22,443 nucleotides of DNA. Source: Clarireedia homoeocarpa (taxonomy: Eukaryota > Ascomycota > Leotiomycetes > Helotiales > Rutstroemiaceae). The stretch covers positions 590,951-613,393 of the forward strand of contig LNKV01000029.1 in the NCBI GenBank assembly GCA_001465935.1, read 5' to 3'. Below, one piece after another: positions 9,640-19,844 of the stretch. Numbering within the stretch: the stretch's first letter is position 1; each line of letters begins with the position of its first letter. Both the position numbers and the translations under genes were made by a program. The notes beneath the pieces are model-generated. The model saw nothing but the letters and a program-made list of their open reading frames with translations. It did no database searches and had not been told where the DNA came from.

Positions 9640-11660
9640 CTCTAGATTACTAGGATCTAACTTAGTCTAGTAATATAAAGCTTTGAAACTAGAAAGAGGT
9701 TTCGAGATTAAATCTATAGCTATTTTTAAATTCTAGAATAATTAGCCTTTTTCTTAAGTAGTATTTGTAAAAAGCCTTGATTCTATCTTAATATTGTTAG
9801 TAGTTTCAATAGTCTATTACTTATATATAATCTCTAGTAAATTATTAATATTAATATCAGTTTTATTCTAGGTCTCTAATTAATATATTTTATTAATATC
9901 CTCGAGACTTTATAAAACTTATACTTATAATCCTAAAGACTTTATAAATTTAAATATTTTTTTCTAAAAGATAAATAATTATTTAATATAATTTTTCTTT
10001 ATATCTTTACTAGTATATCGTTAAGATAGAGTCTTAGATAAATTATTTTCTAATTAATATAGATTCTTCGAGAATTCAGAATCTACTAATATTTTATTTA
10101 TTAACTATTTAGTAACTAGAAGGTTATTAAAGTTAAGATAGTTCTTAATAGCAATTTCGAGTTAATCACAGATTTCTGTCTAACGATTCTTTAAATTAGA
10201 AATATTATTATTAATCTTAGAAGAGTTCTCGAAAGCGGCTTTAATATCTTTGTTTATAAAAAAAGAAGGTAAGAATATATTGAAGATATTCTCTTTACCG
10301 CCTCGTTTCCTAGTATTAGAATAGCTATCTAGATTCTTATATAAGATAAACTTGATAATAATGATAATACGATTCCAGTCTTTATAGTTATACTCGAGGA
10401 AGTATATATTAGTATTCTTAAGCTTTAACTAAAGAGGACTAAAGAGTATTAGTTATTTAAGAAACTATAATATTATAACTGTATAATTGATTTAAACGAT
10501 AATATTTATAGTAAGGTAGTATTTAGAGTTATTTATAAAGCGAAAAACTAAAAGGTTAGATAGTTTATTAGTCCCCTTAATCTAAGTAGGCAATTAAGTG
10601 AAGAATTTCTTATTTATAAAAATCTGTTTATTATCTCTCTTTATAGTAAGAGTACTAAAGTTATTAGCTTTAGCTTTAAGTAACTTATTGATAAGAGTTT
10701 TAATAACTAGAATAATAATTAGTAAGAGTAAAGGATATTTATAAAATAAATTCGGTAAAAAGTAGTAAAGTAGAACTAAATAAGTTCTATAAAGAGAGAA
10801 TTTTATATTTGTAAATCTAAGTACTTTATAGAAATTTTTTATTTAGTAGAAGTCTAAATACCTAGAAAGTATATTTATATTATATTCAATATTTATAATA
10901 ATATATTAAATATATCCTAGACTATTTAAGAGATTAACTTACTAGAGATAAAACTTAGTAGTTTTTATTTTTTCTAATATATTTTTATTATAGTACTTTA
11001 TAAATAGATTCGCTTGATACTATTTATATTTAATAGCTATTAAGATAGTTATCTATAATAGATAAGAATTAGTAGAAATATTTAAACTAAAATCTAAGTT
11101 CAAGTCGGAATTAATATTAGATTCTTTTAAAAAAGAATCTATCTCCGAAGTATTATTTATAACTATATTAGATTCTAAAGAAGAAGAATCGGTTTTAAAA
11201 GTATTATCTATAAACTTATCTTTATCTTTTATTTTTTTAACTAACCTCTTTACTTTTATAACTAACTTAGTGATTTTCTTCTTTTTCTTCTCTTATTTCT
11301 TCTGAATCGCTTTTTTAATTCTTTGTTCTTTCTTTATAGCTTTTTCAATTATTTTTACTTCTTTTTTTATAGTCTTTTTCTTTAATTTCTTAGTAGTAGT
11401 AATATCTTTAATAGATATAGTAAACAATTCGATTTAGATTATTACCGAAACTATATTAATATTAATTTAAAGAGAGTTCTTAATAGTAGATTTATTAGTT
11501 AAAGAAAAGTTATTAATAATAAAGAAGAGTATAATATTAAATTATAAATATATCTTAGTTTTTTTCAAAATAGCTAATAATTGTAATAGTCTATATAAAC
11601 TCGATTCCTTTCTTTTACTTATTATTTTAAGAAGTCTAGATATATATTAGAGGTTAGTAA
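9640..11660 (-). pseudogene. RIP-eroded orphan frame A (over 500 codons), basic and Ser/Asp-rich, unknown function
   Basis: This is the best-supported orphan. Between 11640 and 10095 one minus register (codon 5' bases at multiples of 3) has about 18 stops in 515 codons, none of them TGA, against roughly 10-15 percent in ordinary frames here. Reading order: SRLLKIISKRKESSLYRLLQ near 11640; a strongly basic, possibly coiled-coil or nuclear-localising stretch (TIKKEVKIIEKAIKKEQRIK) at about 11400-11210; an acidic Ser/Asn/Asp part at about 11205-11080; a mixed hydrophobic part; KFFT near 10600; YNYKDWNRIII near 10395; NTRKRGGKENIFNIFLPSFF near 10315-10255; and IKAAFENSSKI. From 10095 to 9640 stops rise to about 15 percent, so the true end may be near 10095. 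No domain is recognised. A pyrimidine tract lies upstream on this strand. Confidence 0.55.
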
Positions 11661-11963
11661 CTAGTTAATTAGAAGTTTATCGAATAGGTTTAGGAACTTT
11701 TTTTCTTCTATAAAAAACAAGAAAGTAAAATTAGAATAGTCTATATATATATCGATTTCCTATAGAGCCTTTATTAAAAGATATTAATTTTATATTTTTC
11801 ACTTTATAATAACTTTAAGAAGCTAAATATAATTCTAAATAAATAATACTTACAATCTTTAAAGATAAATAAATAGAAGATCTATTAGAAACTTACAAGT
11901 TTATAAAAGAGTAAGTTGGATATATAAAAGAGGATTCTAGATAAGTTAATATAAATAAATTAT
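11661..11963. other. Presumed upstream region of orphan frame A
   Basis: The minus register of frame A can be followed to about 11745 with more stops and without a clear start codon. The remainder shows no repeat, RNA gene or recognisable frame. Confidence 0.35.
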
Positions 11964-11986
11964 AGGAGAAGGGGAGAGAGGGGGGA
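11964..11986 (-). promoter_or_regulatory. G-rich purine tract; possible CT-rich fungal promoter box
   Basis: A 23-base all-purine run with GGGG and GGGGGG blocks is the most G-rich point in the window. On the minus strand it is a C/T tract about 300 bases upstream of orphan frame A. CT-rich tracts are common in promoters of filamentous fungi. Cytosines in CpC/CpT context are poor RIP targets, which explains its survival. It could also be a plain low-complexity run or a G-quadruplex former. Confidence 0.35.
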
Positions 11987-12224
11987 TAAAGAAAAAAGTT
12001 ATTTTAGAGAGAATTAGAAATAGGAAAAAATAGGAGAAAAAGAGAATATAAAATATAAAAAATTTATATTAAGTAGATATAAATAGTGAATATTAAAAAG
12101 TGAAATAAATAATATAACTAGATATTTAACTAAGTCTTTATAAAACTCGAACTTATTTTATAAAAACAAGGTTTTCTTTTTTTTTCTTCTTTTATATTAT
12201 AAGAGATAAAATAATTTATAGATA
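11987..12224. other. Spacer between purine tract and minisatellite
   Basis: Purine-rich A/G sequence continues to about 12050. A copy of the dispersed motif (CTCGAACTTATTTTATAAA) is at about 12147-12165, and a T-rich tract follows near 12175-12195. No coding frame is supported. Confidence 0.4.
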
Positions 12225-13050
12225 GTAAATTATAATAAAATCGAAATAACTAGTTATCTAGAATTATAAGTTGTTTATATAGATTTCCTTTTTATTTACT
12301 TATTGATATGAGAAGTGAATATTATTATAATAAAAATAAATAGAAACTTAGATTTACTAGTTATTTATAATTACAAGTTACTTATATAAGTTTCCTTTTT
12401 ATTTACTTATCGATATAAAAAGTGAATATTGTTATAATAGAAATAAGTAGAAACTTATATTTACTAGTTGCCTATAATTATAAGTTACTTATATAAGTTT
12501 CCTTTTTATTTACTTATCGATATAAGAAGTAAATATCGTTATAATAGAAATAAGTAGAAATTTAGATTCACTAGTTACCTATAATTATAAGTTGTTTATA
12601 TAGGTTTCCTTTTTATTTACTTATTGATATAAGAAGTGAATATTGTTATAATAGAAATAAATAGAAATTTATATTTACTAGTTATCTATAATTACAAGTT
12701 ACTTATATAAGTTTCCTTTTTATTTACTTGTTAATATAAGAAGTGAATATTGTTATAATAGAAATAAGTAGAAACTTATATTCACCGATTACTTATAGTT
12801 ACTAGTTGTTTATATAAGTTTCCTTTTTATTTATTTATTAATATAAGAAGTGAATATTATTATNTTACTTATTAATATAAGAAGTAAATATTATTATAAT
12901 AGAAATAAATAGAAATCTAGATTTATTAGTTACTTATAATTACAAGTTATTTATATAAGTTTCCTTTTTATTTATTTATTAATATAAGAAGTGAATATTA
13001 TTATAATAAAAATAAATAGAAACCTAGATTTACTAGTTACCTATAATTAA
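12225..13050. repeat. 107-bp minisatellite, about 7.5 copies, RIP-variegated
   Basis: The landmark TTTCCTTTTTATTTACTTA (first T) falls at 12284, 12391, 12498, 12605, 12712 and 12819, an exact 107-bp period, and again at 12960 after a 34-bp excess around an undetermined base at 12864. 107 is not a multiple of 3, so the array is non-coding. Each unit contains an imperfect dyad, ATTTACTT...AAGTGAAT, around TCGATA. Copies differ almost only by C/T and G/A at CpG- and TpG-type sites. The N with a partial copy beside it suggests that the array length is not correctly assembled. Confidence 0.93.
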
Positions 13051-13360
13051 ACTTATATAATATAGAACTTTTATAATAGAGTATAAAGATATATTCTTTT
13101 ATATTAAGTAATTATTAATTTAATCTTTACTATAAGTATTAAAAAAGATATATAATATTAGATTATACTAGTTTATCTTATAAATTCTTCGATCTCTAGA
13201 TATTAATATTTTTATTATATCTGAAATAAACAACTCCTAGTTAATAAATAAATTATATTAGATTAACTTTATATATCCTTTATATTATCGAACTAGTTTA
13301 GACTTTTTCTTCTATTTATTATTCTATATAACTACTAATAGTATAACTAATTAGATTGAT
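13051..13360. other. Unassigned stretch right of minisatellite
   Basis: It holds one copy of the dispersed palindrome (TATCGAACTAGTTTAG at about 13285-13300). A weakly open plus-strand frame is not supported by composition. Nothing else is recognised. Confidence 0.35.
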
Positions 13361-13960
13361 TATAGTATTTACTACTACAAAGGCGAATATCTTTATAGTA
13401 GCTTGGATATTGAGATCGTTGTATAATACTATAACTATCTTTATACTATATTTGTATATTATAATAATAAGAAAAAGGATATTTATAATAGTCGAGGTAT
13501 AATAAATAATACTAGAATAGAGAGAAAGTTAACTAGAATAGAAGTATAAAAGTTTATAAATAAAATAAAGAGGGTTATCAATAACTTTTCTAACTTAAAT
13601 ATTGATTGAAGATATAAAGTTTTTAATATATAATAGGATTTTATTTGTTTAGTTAAAGTGAAGAGTTGCTATTCGAGGATTGATATTGATTCTAACTTAT
13701 AAAAATAGTTAGTAGAAAAGAAGAAATAGAAGTAAAAATAGAGAGAATTATATATAGAATTCTTTTAACTTAATATTTATTACTTTATATATTTATTTCG
13801 TTAAGTCTAATAGAAACAAAGCTTTCTCGATAGTTACTTAAACACTATCGAAATTATATAGAAGAAAACTAAATAATAATAATATATTTTTATTACTGAG
13901 AATTATAAATTACTTAAAATTTTAATAGAGTTAAGAACAAATAGATAAATTATAAAATAA
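13361..13960 (-). pseudogene. RIP-eroded orphan frame (about 200 codons), strand uncertain
   Basis: In the codon register beginning at 13361, the minus reading has about 11 stops in 200 codons and the plus reading about 22, including TGA, so the minus strand is favoured. It gives, for example, VTIEKALFLLDLTK, then VRININ and RIATLHFN, then VRKVIDNPLYFIYKLL. A third, out-of-register minus reading is also open at 13510-13740. No family is recognised. The register is the same as in the 14.3-17.7 kb frames, but a 59-bp non-triplet repeat lies between, so continuity is not implied. Confidence 0.3.
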
Positions 13961-14081
13961 AGTTGAAATTTTTGAAAATAAAAAAGATTTTAAAGAAGAA
14001 AGTGAATTGACTTATAAGTTATATATAGATAATAACTAAGATCTTTAAACTACTAGAAAGTAGTAAAATATATAGATATTT

Positions 14082-14300
14082 ATTAAACTTGTTTAATAAA
14101 TATTATAAGATTTTAGATATAAAAGATTAATCGAAATTAAAAAAATAGAACTTTTTATTAAACTAGTTCTGTAAATACTTTATAGCTTTATACTTTAAAC
14201 TATCAACTCCTATTTATCGAACTAGTTTTATAAGTAGCTTTAAGCTCTAGCCTATTAATTACTAACTTTTTTTTATTAAATAAGTTCTATAGATACTTTT
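14082..14300. repeat. 59-bp tandem repeat of the palindromic motif
   Basis: ACTAGTTCTGTAAATACTTTA at 14162, ACTAGTTTTATAAGTAGC at 14221 and ATAAGTTCTATAGATAC at 14280 are spaced 59 bp apart. A related copy (ACTTGTTTAATAAA) is 75 bp further left at 14087. 59 is not a multiple of 3. A better-preserved relative, ACTGGTTCTATAAAG at about 14415, keeps TpG and suggests that the pre-RIP core read GAACTGGTTC. Confidence 0.65.
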
Positions 14301-14341
14301 AACTTTTATTTTCTCGAATATCGACTTACCTATTTTATTCT

Positions 14342-16990
14342 TTGTAAAGCGATAACGTCTAGATAGTTAAGAGAATATATATAATTAATTAAAGTAGAAA
14401 ATAGAAACTGATATACTGGTTCTATAAAGATAAGAAATAAATTATATTATTATTATAATAAAGTACTATATATTAAATAATAAATAAATTATAAGAAGCT
14501 ATACTATTTTCGTATTATAATCTTCTAGATCCGATTAATAGATTTACTCTAGAATTCGGTTTTATATTAAAGTCTTGATAGTTTATTATAGAAGATAAGT
14601 ATATTTAATTATCTATAATATTTCGAGACTTTAAGATATAGACGATTAGAGTAGACTTATCTAGCTAATAAATAATATATCAAAGAGATTATAAATAAAG
14701 GAAGTCTTTTAGGAAAGTTAAATATATCTTATAAATATTTTGCTTTTTTTTTTTAATAGAGAAAAATAGTCAAGTCTAAATAAATTAAAAGTAGATTAAT
14801 AATATAAATTACTTAGTAAAACTCTTCTCTCTAATTCTATATACTTTAGTTAGAATAGTTCAAAGAGATTATATCCTATATTCTAATATAACTTATATAA
14901 AATAGTTTTTTAATCTACTTCTTTTCTCGCTTTTTTTTATAGTTATTTACTATTAAAAGTTCCTTTAAATAAAATAGTTTAGGATCGAATAGATATTATA
15001 AAAGCTAGTAAATATTATCTTTATAAAAGATATTGTTACTAGTACTCAAGTTAGGTACTCGAGATATACTAGAATTGATATTTATAATCTATTAAGCTAT
15101 ATTATTATATATTATAAAAACCTCTTTATCTAATAGTTAGGCTATTTCTTCTTTATTATAAAGAAGAATATTATTATTCTTAAATTAGATTTAAATATTA
15201 TATTAGTAGAAGATTATCAAGTACTTAATATAAAAATCTAAAATAATATTATATTCTTATCTAGACTAAACTTTATTGATCTATTCTTTAATTATAAGGA
15301 ATATCTTAATACTCTTATTTATTTAGAGAACTTATTTATATCTTATTTTTATAATATATATAAAGATAAGTTTATTCTATAAAAAGTTGTTTACTCGATT
15401 TAGAACTATCTACTAACTTATCTAATCGATTTTAGATACGAAGTAAATATATTTATAATACTTTATATTATAATCTATATTAAGCTTTTTATTTTTTAGT
15501 TCCTCTTTAAGAGACTTAATTATATCTGATTTATTATTAGATTATTCTATTATATTCTTAGATAGTTTATATAACTATAAGTCGCGAAAAAGCTTAAGTA
15601 TAAGAAATATACTTTTAGAAAGAATATTATAATAAGTAAAGTAGAGAAATAAAAATATAGTAATAGTAATAGATAGATCGATATAAAGGTTATTAATATT
15701 TCGAAAAACCGTTTTAAATTCTATATAAACTTTATTAAGATTACTATATAGAAAGCTTATAAAAGTCTTTAAAGAAATTAGAAAGAAAAGGGAATAGTAG
15801 AATAGATAATTAAGCTTTTTATTAAATAAATATTTCTTATTATATTGTTTAGAGTATAAGTAGCTTTTATAAAAAGAAACAATAAAGTCGATATTAAAAA
15901 GGTCCTCTTCAAGTTTAAGTTATTATTATAAAGTCTCTTCTAGATTAGTTAGTAATTAAAAATATATTTAAGATAACTATATTTGTTTATATATAAACTT
16001 AAGAATAGTAAAGTAGTAAATATCTCTTTTTATTTAATACTCTTCTTGTAACTCGATAAAAATATTAATAAGTTTATCGAGTTCTTCTTTTACTTTATTT
16101 TTATTAGTAAATATAGATCTAGTAGTAGATTAGAGATCTGTAATCCGAGTATATATAGTATTATAAATAGAAGTAATATAATCTGAACTATAAGATAGAA
16201 TATCGATATCGGAATTTTCGAATAACTTAATAATATTAATAATAAATTCTATTTTTAACTTCGAGTAAAACTGAGAGAATATAATATCTTAGTTATATTA
16301 CTTGCTTTCTACTTTAGTAGTTATAGTAAAAGAGTTGAGATCGCGAAGACTATCTAGATTATATTGAAAAAGAGGTAAAGTACTTTTCTACTTTCTGTTT
16401 TTAAGATAAAAGGTATAATAGCTTTTAATATAATATAGTTTCTAGAAGAGTTTTTACTCTTTATTATTTTCATTCTGTTTTATTCGGAATTGTCTTTATA
16501 AATCGACCTAATATTAGTTTTAGAGAATATAAATTATATCGATTTTATTATTCTATTATTTATTTTATTTTCGATTTAGCTTAGTATATATCTTTAAGTA
16601 ATAAATATTCTTTATATTCTTTTCTATAAAGAAGATAACTATTCTTTTAAACTAAGTAAGATTATATATCTAGATATTCTTATAAATATTTTTAATTAAT
16701 TTCTCGGAAAACTCAGGTTAAAAGGAATATTAGAGAAGTTATTGCTAATTATATTATAATAATTTTTATTATCTATTTTCAAGATTAGTTATAGATACTT
16801 AGGTAAAAGCTTAGTTGAAGATTTATAGAAGACTTTCAAGAGTAGTAGAGAGATAACTCTTTTGAAATATAAAATAGAGGACAAGATTATAAAGTTGTTA
16901 TTACTAGTTGCTAATTAGAATTATTAAAGATATTAAAGACTATTTATATTATAGCTAAATTTAAGGGAATATAAAGTAAAATTTTATATA
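14342..16990. pseudogene. Long coding-like register of unresolved strand, unknown function
   Basis: One codon register (plus codons starting at positions of the form 3n+2, and the exactly overlapping minus codons) holds few stops over 2.6 kb. No TGA is seen in either strand between about 15.0 and 17.0 kb. The strand with fewer stops changes. The minus strand is clearly better at 15400-15900 (about 3 in 165 codons, e.g. KSLKEELKNKKLNIDYN), and at 16030-16200 gives NKNKVKEELDKLINIFIELQ. The plus strand is better at 14945-15400 (VLVEDYQVL-like, KDIVTSTQVRYSRYTRIDIY) and at 16400-17000 (KLSKIIYLDILINIF, SSREITLLKYKIEDKIIKLL). Either two genes overlap in opposite directions, or several exons alternate, or composition misleads. 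No domain is recognised. Confidence 0.35.
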
Positions 16991-16993
16991 TAT

Positions 16994-17743
16994 CTAACTA
17001 GTAAGAGTTCCTATAAGGATATATAGAATCTTTTCAAGTAAGACGAGTTTATAGTTATAAAATAGACTATTATCTATAACTTTAATATAAATATTATAAA
17101 CCTTTCTACTTAAAAGATTATCTAGAGTTGTTATTAAATAAAAAGTAAAACCTTTCTTAAAACTTACTAAGTTATTTATAATACTATAAATACTATCAAT
17201 ATCGATAGTACTTAATAGTAGAGTATCTGATATATTATATTTATAATCAAGAAAGTAGATATATTAAAGATATTCTTGATTATTAAATCTTTTCCTTTTA
17301 AATATCTTTTTTATAATAGAAGTTAGAAATACTTTAGATTTATTAATAAGATTAATATACTTTGAATAAGGTTAGTAAGGATTATTTAAGTCTAATATTA
17401 TTGTTATATTATTATAGAAAAAGTATTTATTATCGATAAAATTAGAGATCCTCGAATTTCTAAGTAACTTAGAATCTAAGAGAGAAGTAAGATAGTTAAT
17501 ATTATTATAATTATTATATAAGTTCTCTACTTTATAAAGAGTATTACAATAGTTATCAAAATATTATTAGTATTTTATAGTAATATAGAATAATCTGTTC
17601 TAGAGATAGTTAATAAAATACTTTATAGTATTAAATAAAAGTTGTTTATTATTCTGATTATCAGAAGATTGTTCTATTGATATAGAAAAGATAGAAGAAA
17701 ATTTATAATCTCTTTATTATCTAATATTAACTTATATAAACAA
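16994..17743 (-). pseudogene. RIP-eroded orphan frame F (about 250 codons), unknown function
   Basis: The minus register has only about 6 stops in the 214 codons from 17640 to 17000, all TAA/TAG, and is bounded by a TGA near 17744. The plus strand in the same triplets contains TGA. Readable segments in order: IEQSSDNQNNKQLLFNTIKY, LYNNYNNINYLTSLLDSKLL, INKSKVFLTSIIKKIFKRKR, YNISDTLLLSTIDIDSIYSI, LDNLLSRKVYNIYIKVIDNS and KLVLLEKILYILIGTLTS. The mixed helix-like pattern of charged and hydrophobic residues looks like a folded protein. I do not recognise a family. The left end is open to interpretation because the register continues into the unresolved frame beyond 16994. Confidence 0.45.
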
Positions 17744-17781
17744 TCAGAATAAGTAAAGTAAATAAATATTAATATAACTAG

Positions 17782-17975
17782 TTTCTTATAAAACTTATTT
17801 GAGAGTAAGAACTATCTTAATTTTTCTCGAACTAGTTTAGTAAAGATAGAGTATAATAAAAAAGATAAAAGATAATTAGTTTTTTATAAAACTTGTTCGA
17901 GAATAAAAACTATCTTAATTCTTCTCGAACTAGTTTAGTAAAAATAGGATATAGTAAAAAAAAATAAAAGAATCT
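17782..17975. repeat. 98-bp tandem duplication; each copy a hairpin
   Basis: TATAAAACTT occurs at 17787 and 17885, giving two copies (about 17782-17879 and 17880-17975). In each, AAAACTTGTTCGAGAA (or AAAACTTATTTGAGAG) is followed about 17 bases later by TTCTCGAACTAGTTTA, a near-perfect reverse complement of about 14/16 in the right copy. These are the longest stems of the dispersed palindromic family. They lie between frames F and E. Confidence 0.7.
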
Positions 17976-17994
17976 AAATCTTAAATTTATATTC

Positions 17995-18690
17995 TTTGAA
18001 AACTATACGAATATACTAGGAGATAATCGAGGCGATATTGAATTATATAGATTAAGAGAAACTAGTATACGATTATTTATTAATAAATTATTACTAGTCT
18101 TAATTAATTATTATAATAAAAGAAGTTGTAAATCGATCTGAGAACTTTATATTTATAGATAGAAGTTTATATAATAGGATATTAGTTATTTACTCTCTTT
18201 TATAATTATAGATATATTTTTATTATTTGAACTTAGTCCTAGAAAGAAGTTAGTAATAGAGGTTGATATTCTTCAGATCTGGCTATCTAGTATTTTACTA
18301 TACTATTGGAAGGCCGATAACTTGTATATTGTAGATAGTCTAGAAGTTTTATAATATAAAGTATATATAGTATTTTATAAAAAGATTTAAAGATTAGAGT
18401 TCGAGAGAGTGTTTAACTAGTTAGATAATAGAGGTATAGAACTTAGATATATTGAAAAGCTAATAAATAGAGATAATCGGATTTATTTATTTACAGTTTA
18501 TTATTCTTAAGCAACTTTTTCTTTCTTAACCTTTTTTTTATTCTATTTATCTTTTTTAACTTTTGCTTTTACTTTCTCAGTCTTCTTTTAATCTTATTTA
18601 TCTTTTTTAACTTTCTATTATAAGAACCTTTCGGGAGGAGAAAGACTTGAATTATTAGCTAGGTTTAGTAAATAAAGGATAAAGTTATAT
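17995..18690 (+). pseudogene. RIP-eroded orphan frame E (about 230 codons), unknown function
   Basis: The plus register has about 10 stops in 232 codons (one TGA, the rest TAA/TAG) and ends at a TGA near 18693. Segments include NILGDNRGDIELYRLRETSI near 18010, PRKKLVIEVDILQIWLSSIL near 18250, KADNLYIVDSLEVL, RGIELRYIEKLINRDNRIYL near 18450, a Phe/Ser/Thr/Leu-rich stretch at 18510-18620 and GGERLELLARF near 18635. The minus strand over 18480-18660 reads as a very Lys-rich peptide (KVKAKVKKDK), so the low-complexity part could belong to an antisense gene. Stop frequency favours plus overall (4 against 9 percent). No family is recognised. Confidence 0.42.
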
Positions 18691-18693
18691 TGA

Positions 18694-18954
18694 TAATATA
18701 TTTCGGGATTATTATATTATATTCTATATTGATTATACTATCGATAATATTATTATATTGTTACTATATTAGAAACTATTATAGTTAAATTAGTAATTTA
18801 AGGTGTTTACTAAATAAGTTTAATAAGGAGCTAGTATTGTAGTAAGTAGAATATACTAAGATTATAAAAGAGCAGAAAGTTGAATATCAAGAAAAAGAGA
18901 TTACTATATTATATTATAATATTATAGAAAGCTTGAACTATATTACGATATTTG
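18694..18954 (+). other. Short Lys/Glu-rich plus frame running into the array
   Basis: From 18825 a plus frame reads with two stops as VEYTKIIKEQKVEYQEKEIT and onwards to FDYYKKYIKKYF, ending in the simple repeats. The stretch before 18825 shows nothing. The frame could be the last exon of a broken gene or just A-rich sequence. Confidence 0.25.
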
Positions 18955-19432
18955 ATTATTATAAAAAATATATTAAAAAATACTTCAACTTTATATTAAA
19001 AAATATATTAAAAACACTTTAAAAAACACTTTAACCTTATATCAAAAAATATATTAAAAACACTTTAAAAAACACTTCAGCCTTATATCAAAAAATATAT
19101 TAAAAACACTTCAAAAAAACACTTTAGCCCTATATCAAAAAACACTTTAAAAAACACTTTAATCCTATATTAAAAATACTTCAACCCTATATCAAAAAAT
19201 ATATCAAAAATACTTTAAAAAACACTTCAACTCTATATTAAAAAACACTTTAAAAACACTTTAAAAAATACTTCAACTTTATATTAAAAAATATATTAAA
19301 AAACATATTAAAAAATATATTAAAAAATATATCAAAAACACTTCAAAAAACACTTTAACTCTATATTAAAAAACACTTTAACTCTATATCAAAAAACACT
19401 TCAACTCTATATTAAAAAATATATTAAAAGTT
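18955..19432 (+). repeat. Left low-complexity array (AAAAACACTTCA / CCCTATATCA modules)
   Basis: The array is built irregularly from about 12-bp modules AAAAACACTTYA, 11-bp modules RCCCTATATYA and 13-bp AAAAAATATATYA. It keeps many CpA dinucleotides (CACTT, ATCAAAA), unlike the rest of the window, so it is only lightly affected by RIP or expanded afterwards. Frames through it give Lys/Asn/Thr/Leu-rich simple peptides with no sign of selection. Confidence 0.85.
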
Positions 19433-19598
19433 CAATCTAAGTCTACTCTGCTAGTTAAGTATTTCTAGGCTCAACCTCTCTCTTTTTAACTAAGTAGTAC
19501 CCCCTTTCTTAATTATACTCGAGAATCGTATAAAGATATTAGTCGCTATTCTAAAAACTTGAATATATTCGAAAGGCTATATTATAAAAGTAAATAGA

Positions 19599-19645
19599 GA
19601 AGTAGTAATTATTATATTATACTAAAAAGGTTATATTACTACTTC
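19599..19645. repeat. 11-bp perfect inverted repeat
   Basis: GAAGTAGTAAT at 19599-19609 and ATTACTACTTC at 19635-19645 are exact reverse complements with a 25-base loop. The pair lies in the core between the two arrays. Confidence 0.75.
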
Positions 19646-19772
19646 GTCCGAATATTCTACTTTATTGACTATTCTGATATACTAACTACTATTTATATTG
19701 ATATAGAGACAGAGTTAATCGAGAGTGAAGTCGATTATATTCTCTTTCGGCTTGATACTATTTGTTGAATAG

Positions 19773-19799
19773 ATAGTACTAGTTTGTAGCTAGTACTAT
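19773..19799. repeat. 10-bp perfect hairpin, 7-base loop
   Basis: ATAGTACTAG at 19773-19782, loop TTTGTAG, then CTAGTACTAT at 19790-19799. The stem is perfect. There is no trailing T-run typical of an RNA polymerase III or bacterial terminator. Confidence 0.8.
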
Positions 19800-19844
19800 A
19801 TACAAGTAGAAGATCTGTCTTCGCTAGCCTTTTTAATATAGTAG

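Larger units (their letters stand above)
19433..19844. other. Core between two inverted arrays, with hairpins
   Basis: This relatively GC-richer stretch (CTCAACCTCTCTC, GTAGTACCCCC, CTTCGTCCGAA, CTTTCGGCTTGA) retains CA and TG. I found no open frame of note, no tRNA fold and no protein similarity. It contains two perfect inverted repeats, listed separately. Confidence 0.5.

Noticed and set aside
18649..18674. Inverted copy of the CTAAACCTAACCC tail left of the left array (GAATTATTAGCTAGGTTTAG)
   Set aside because: Only GAATT and TAGGTTTAG match, and the element is 280 bp from the array while the right tail abuts its array. Chance is not excluded.
18955..19432. CRISPR-like repeat array
   Set aside because: The modules are short, A-rich and contiguous, with no unique spacers, and the genome is eukaryotic.
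19433..19844. tRNA or other structured RNA gene in the core between the arrays
   Set aside because: No cloverleaf, A-box/B-box pair or T-run terminator was found; only isolated hairpins.
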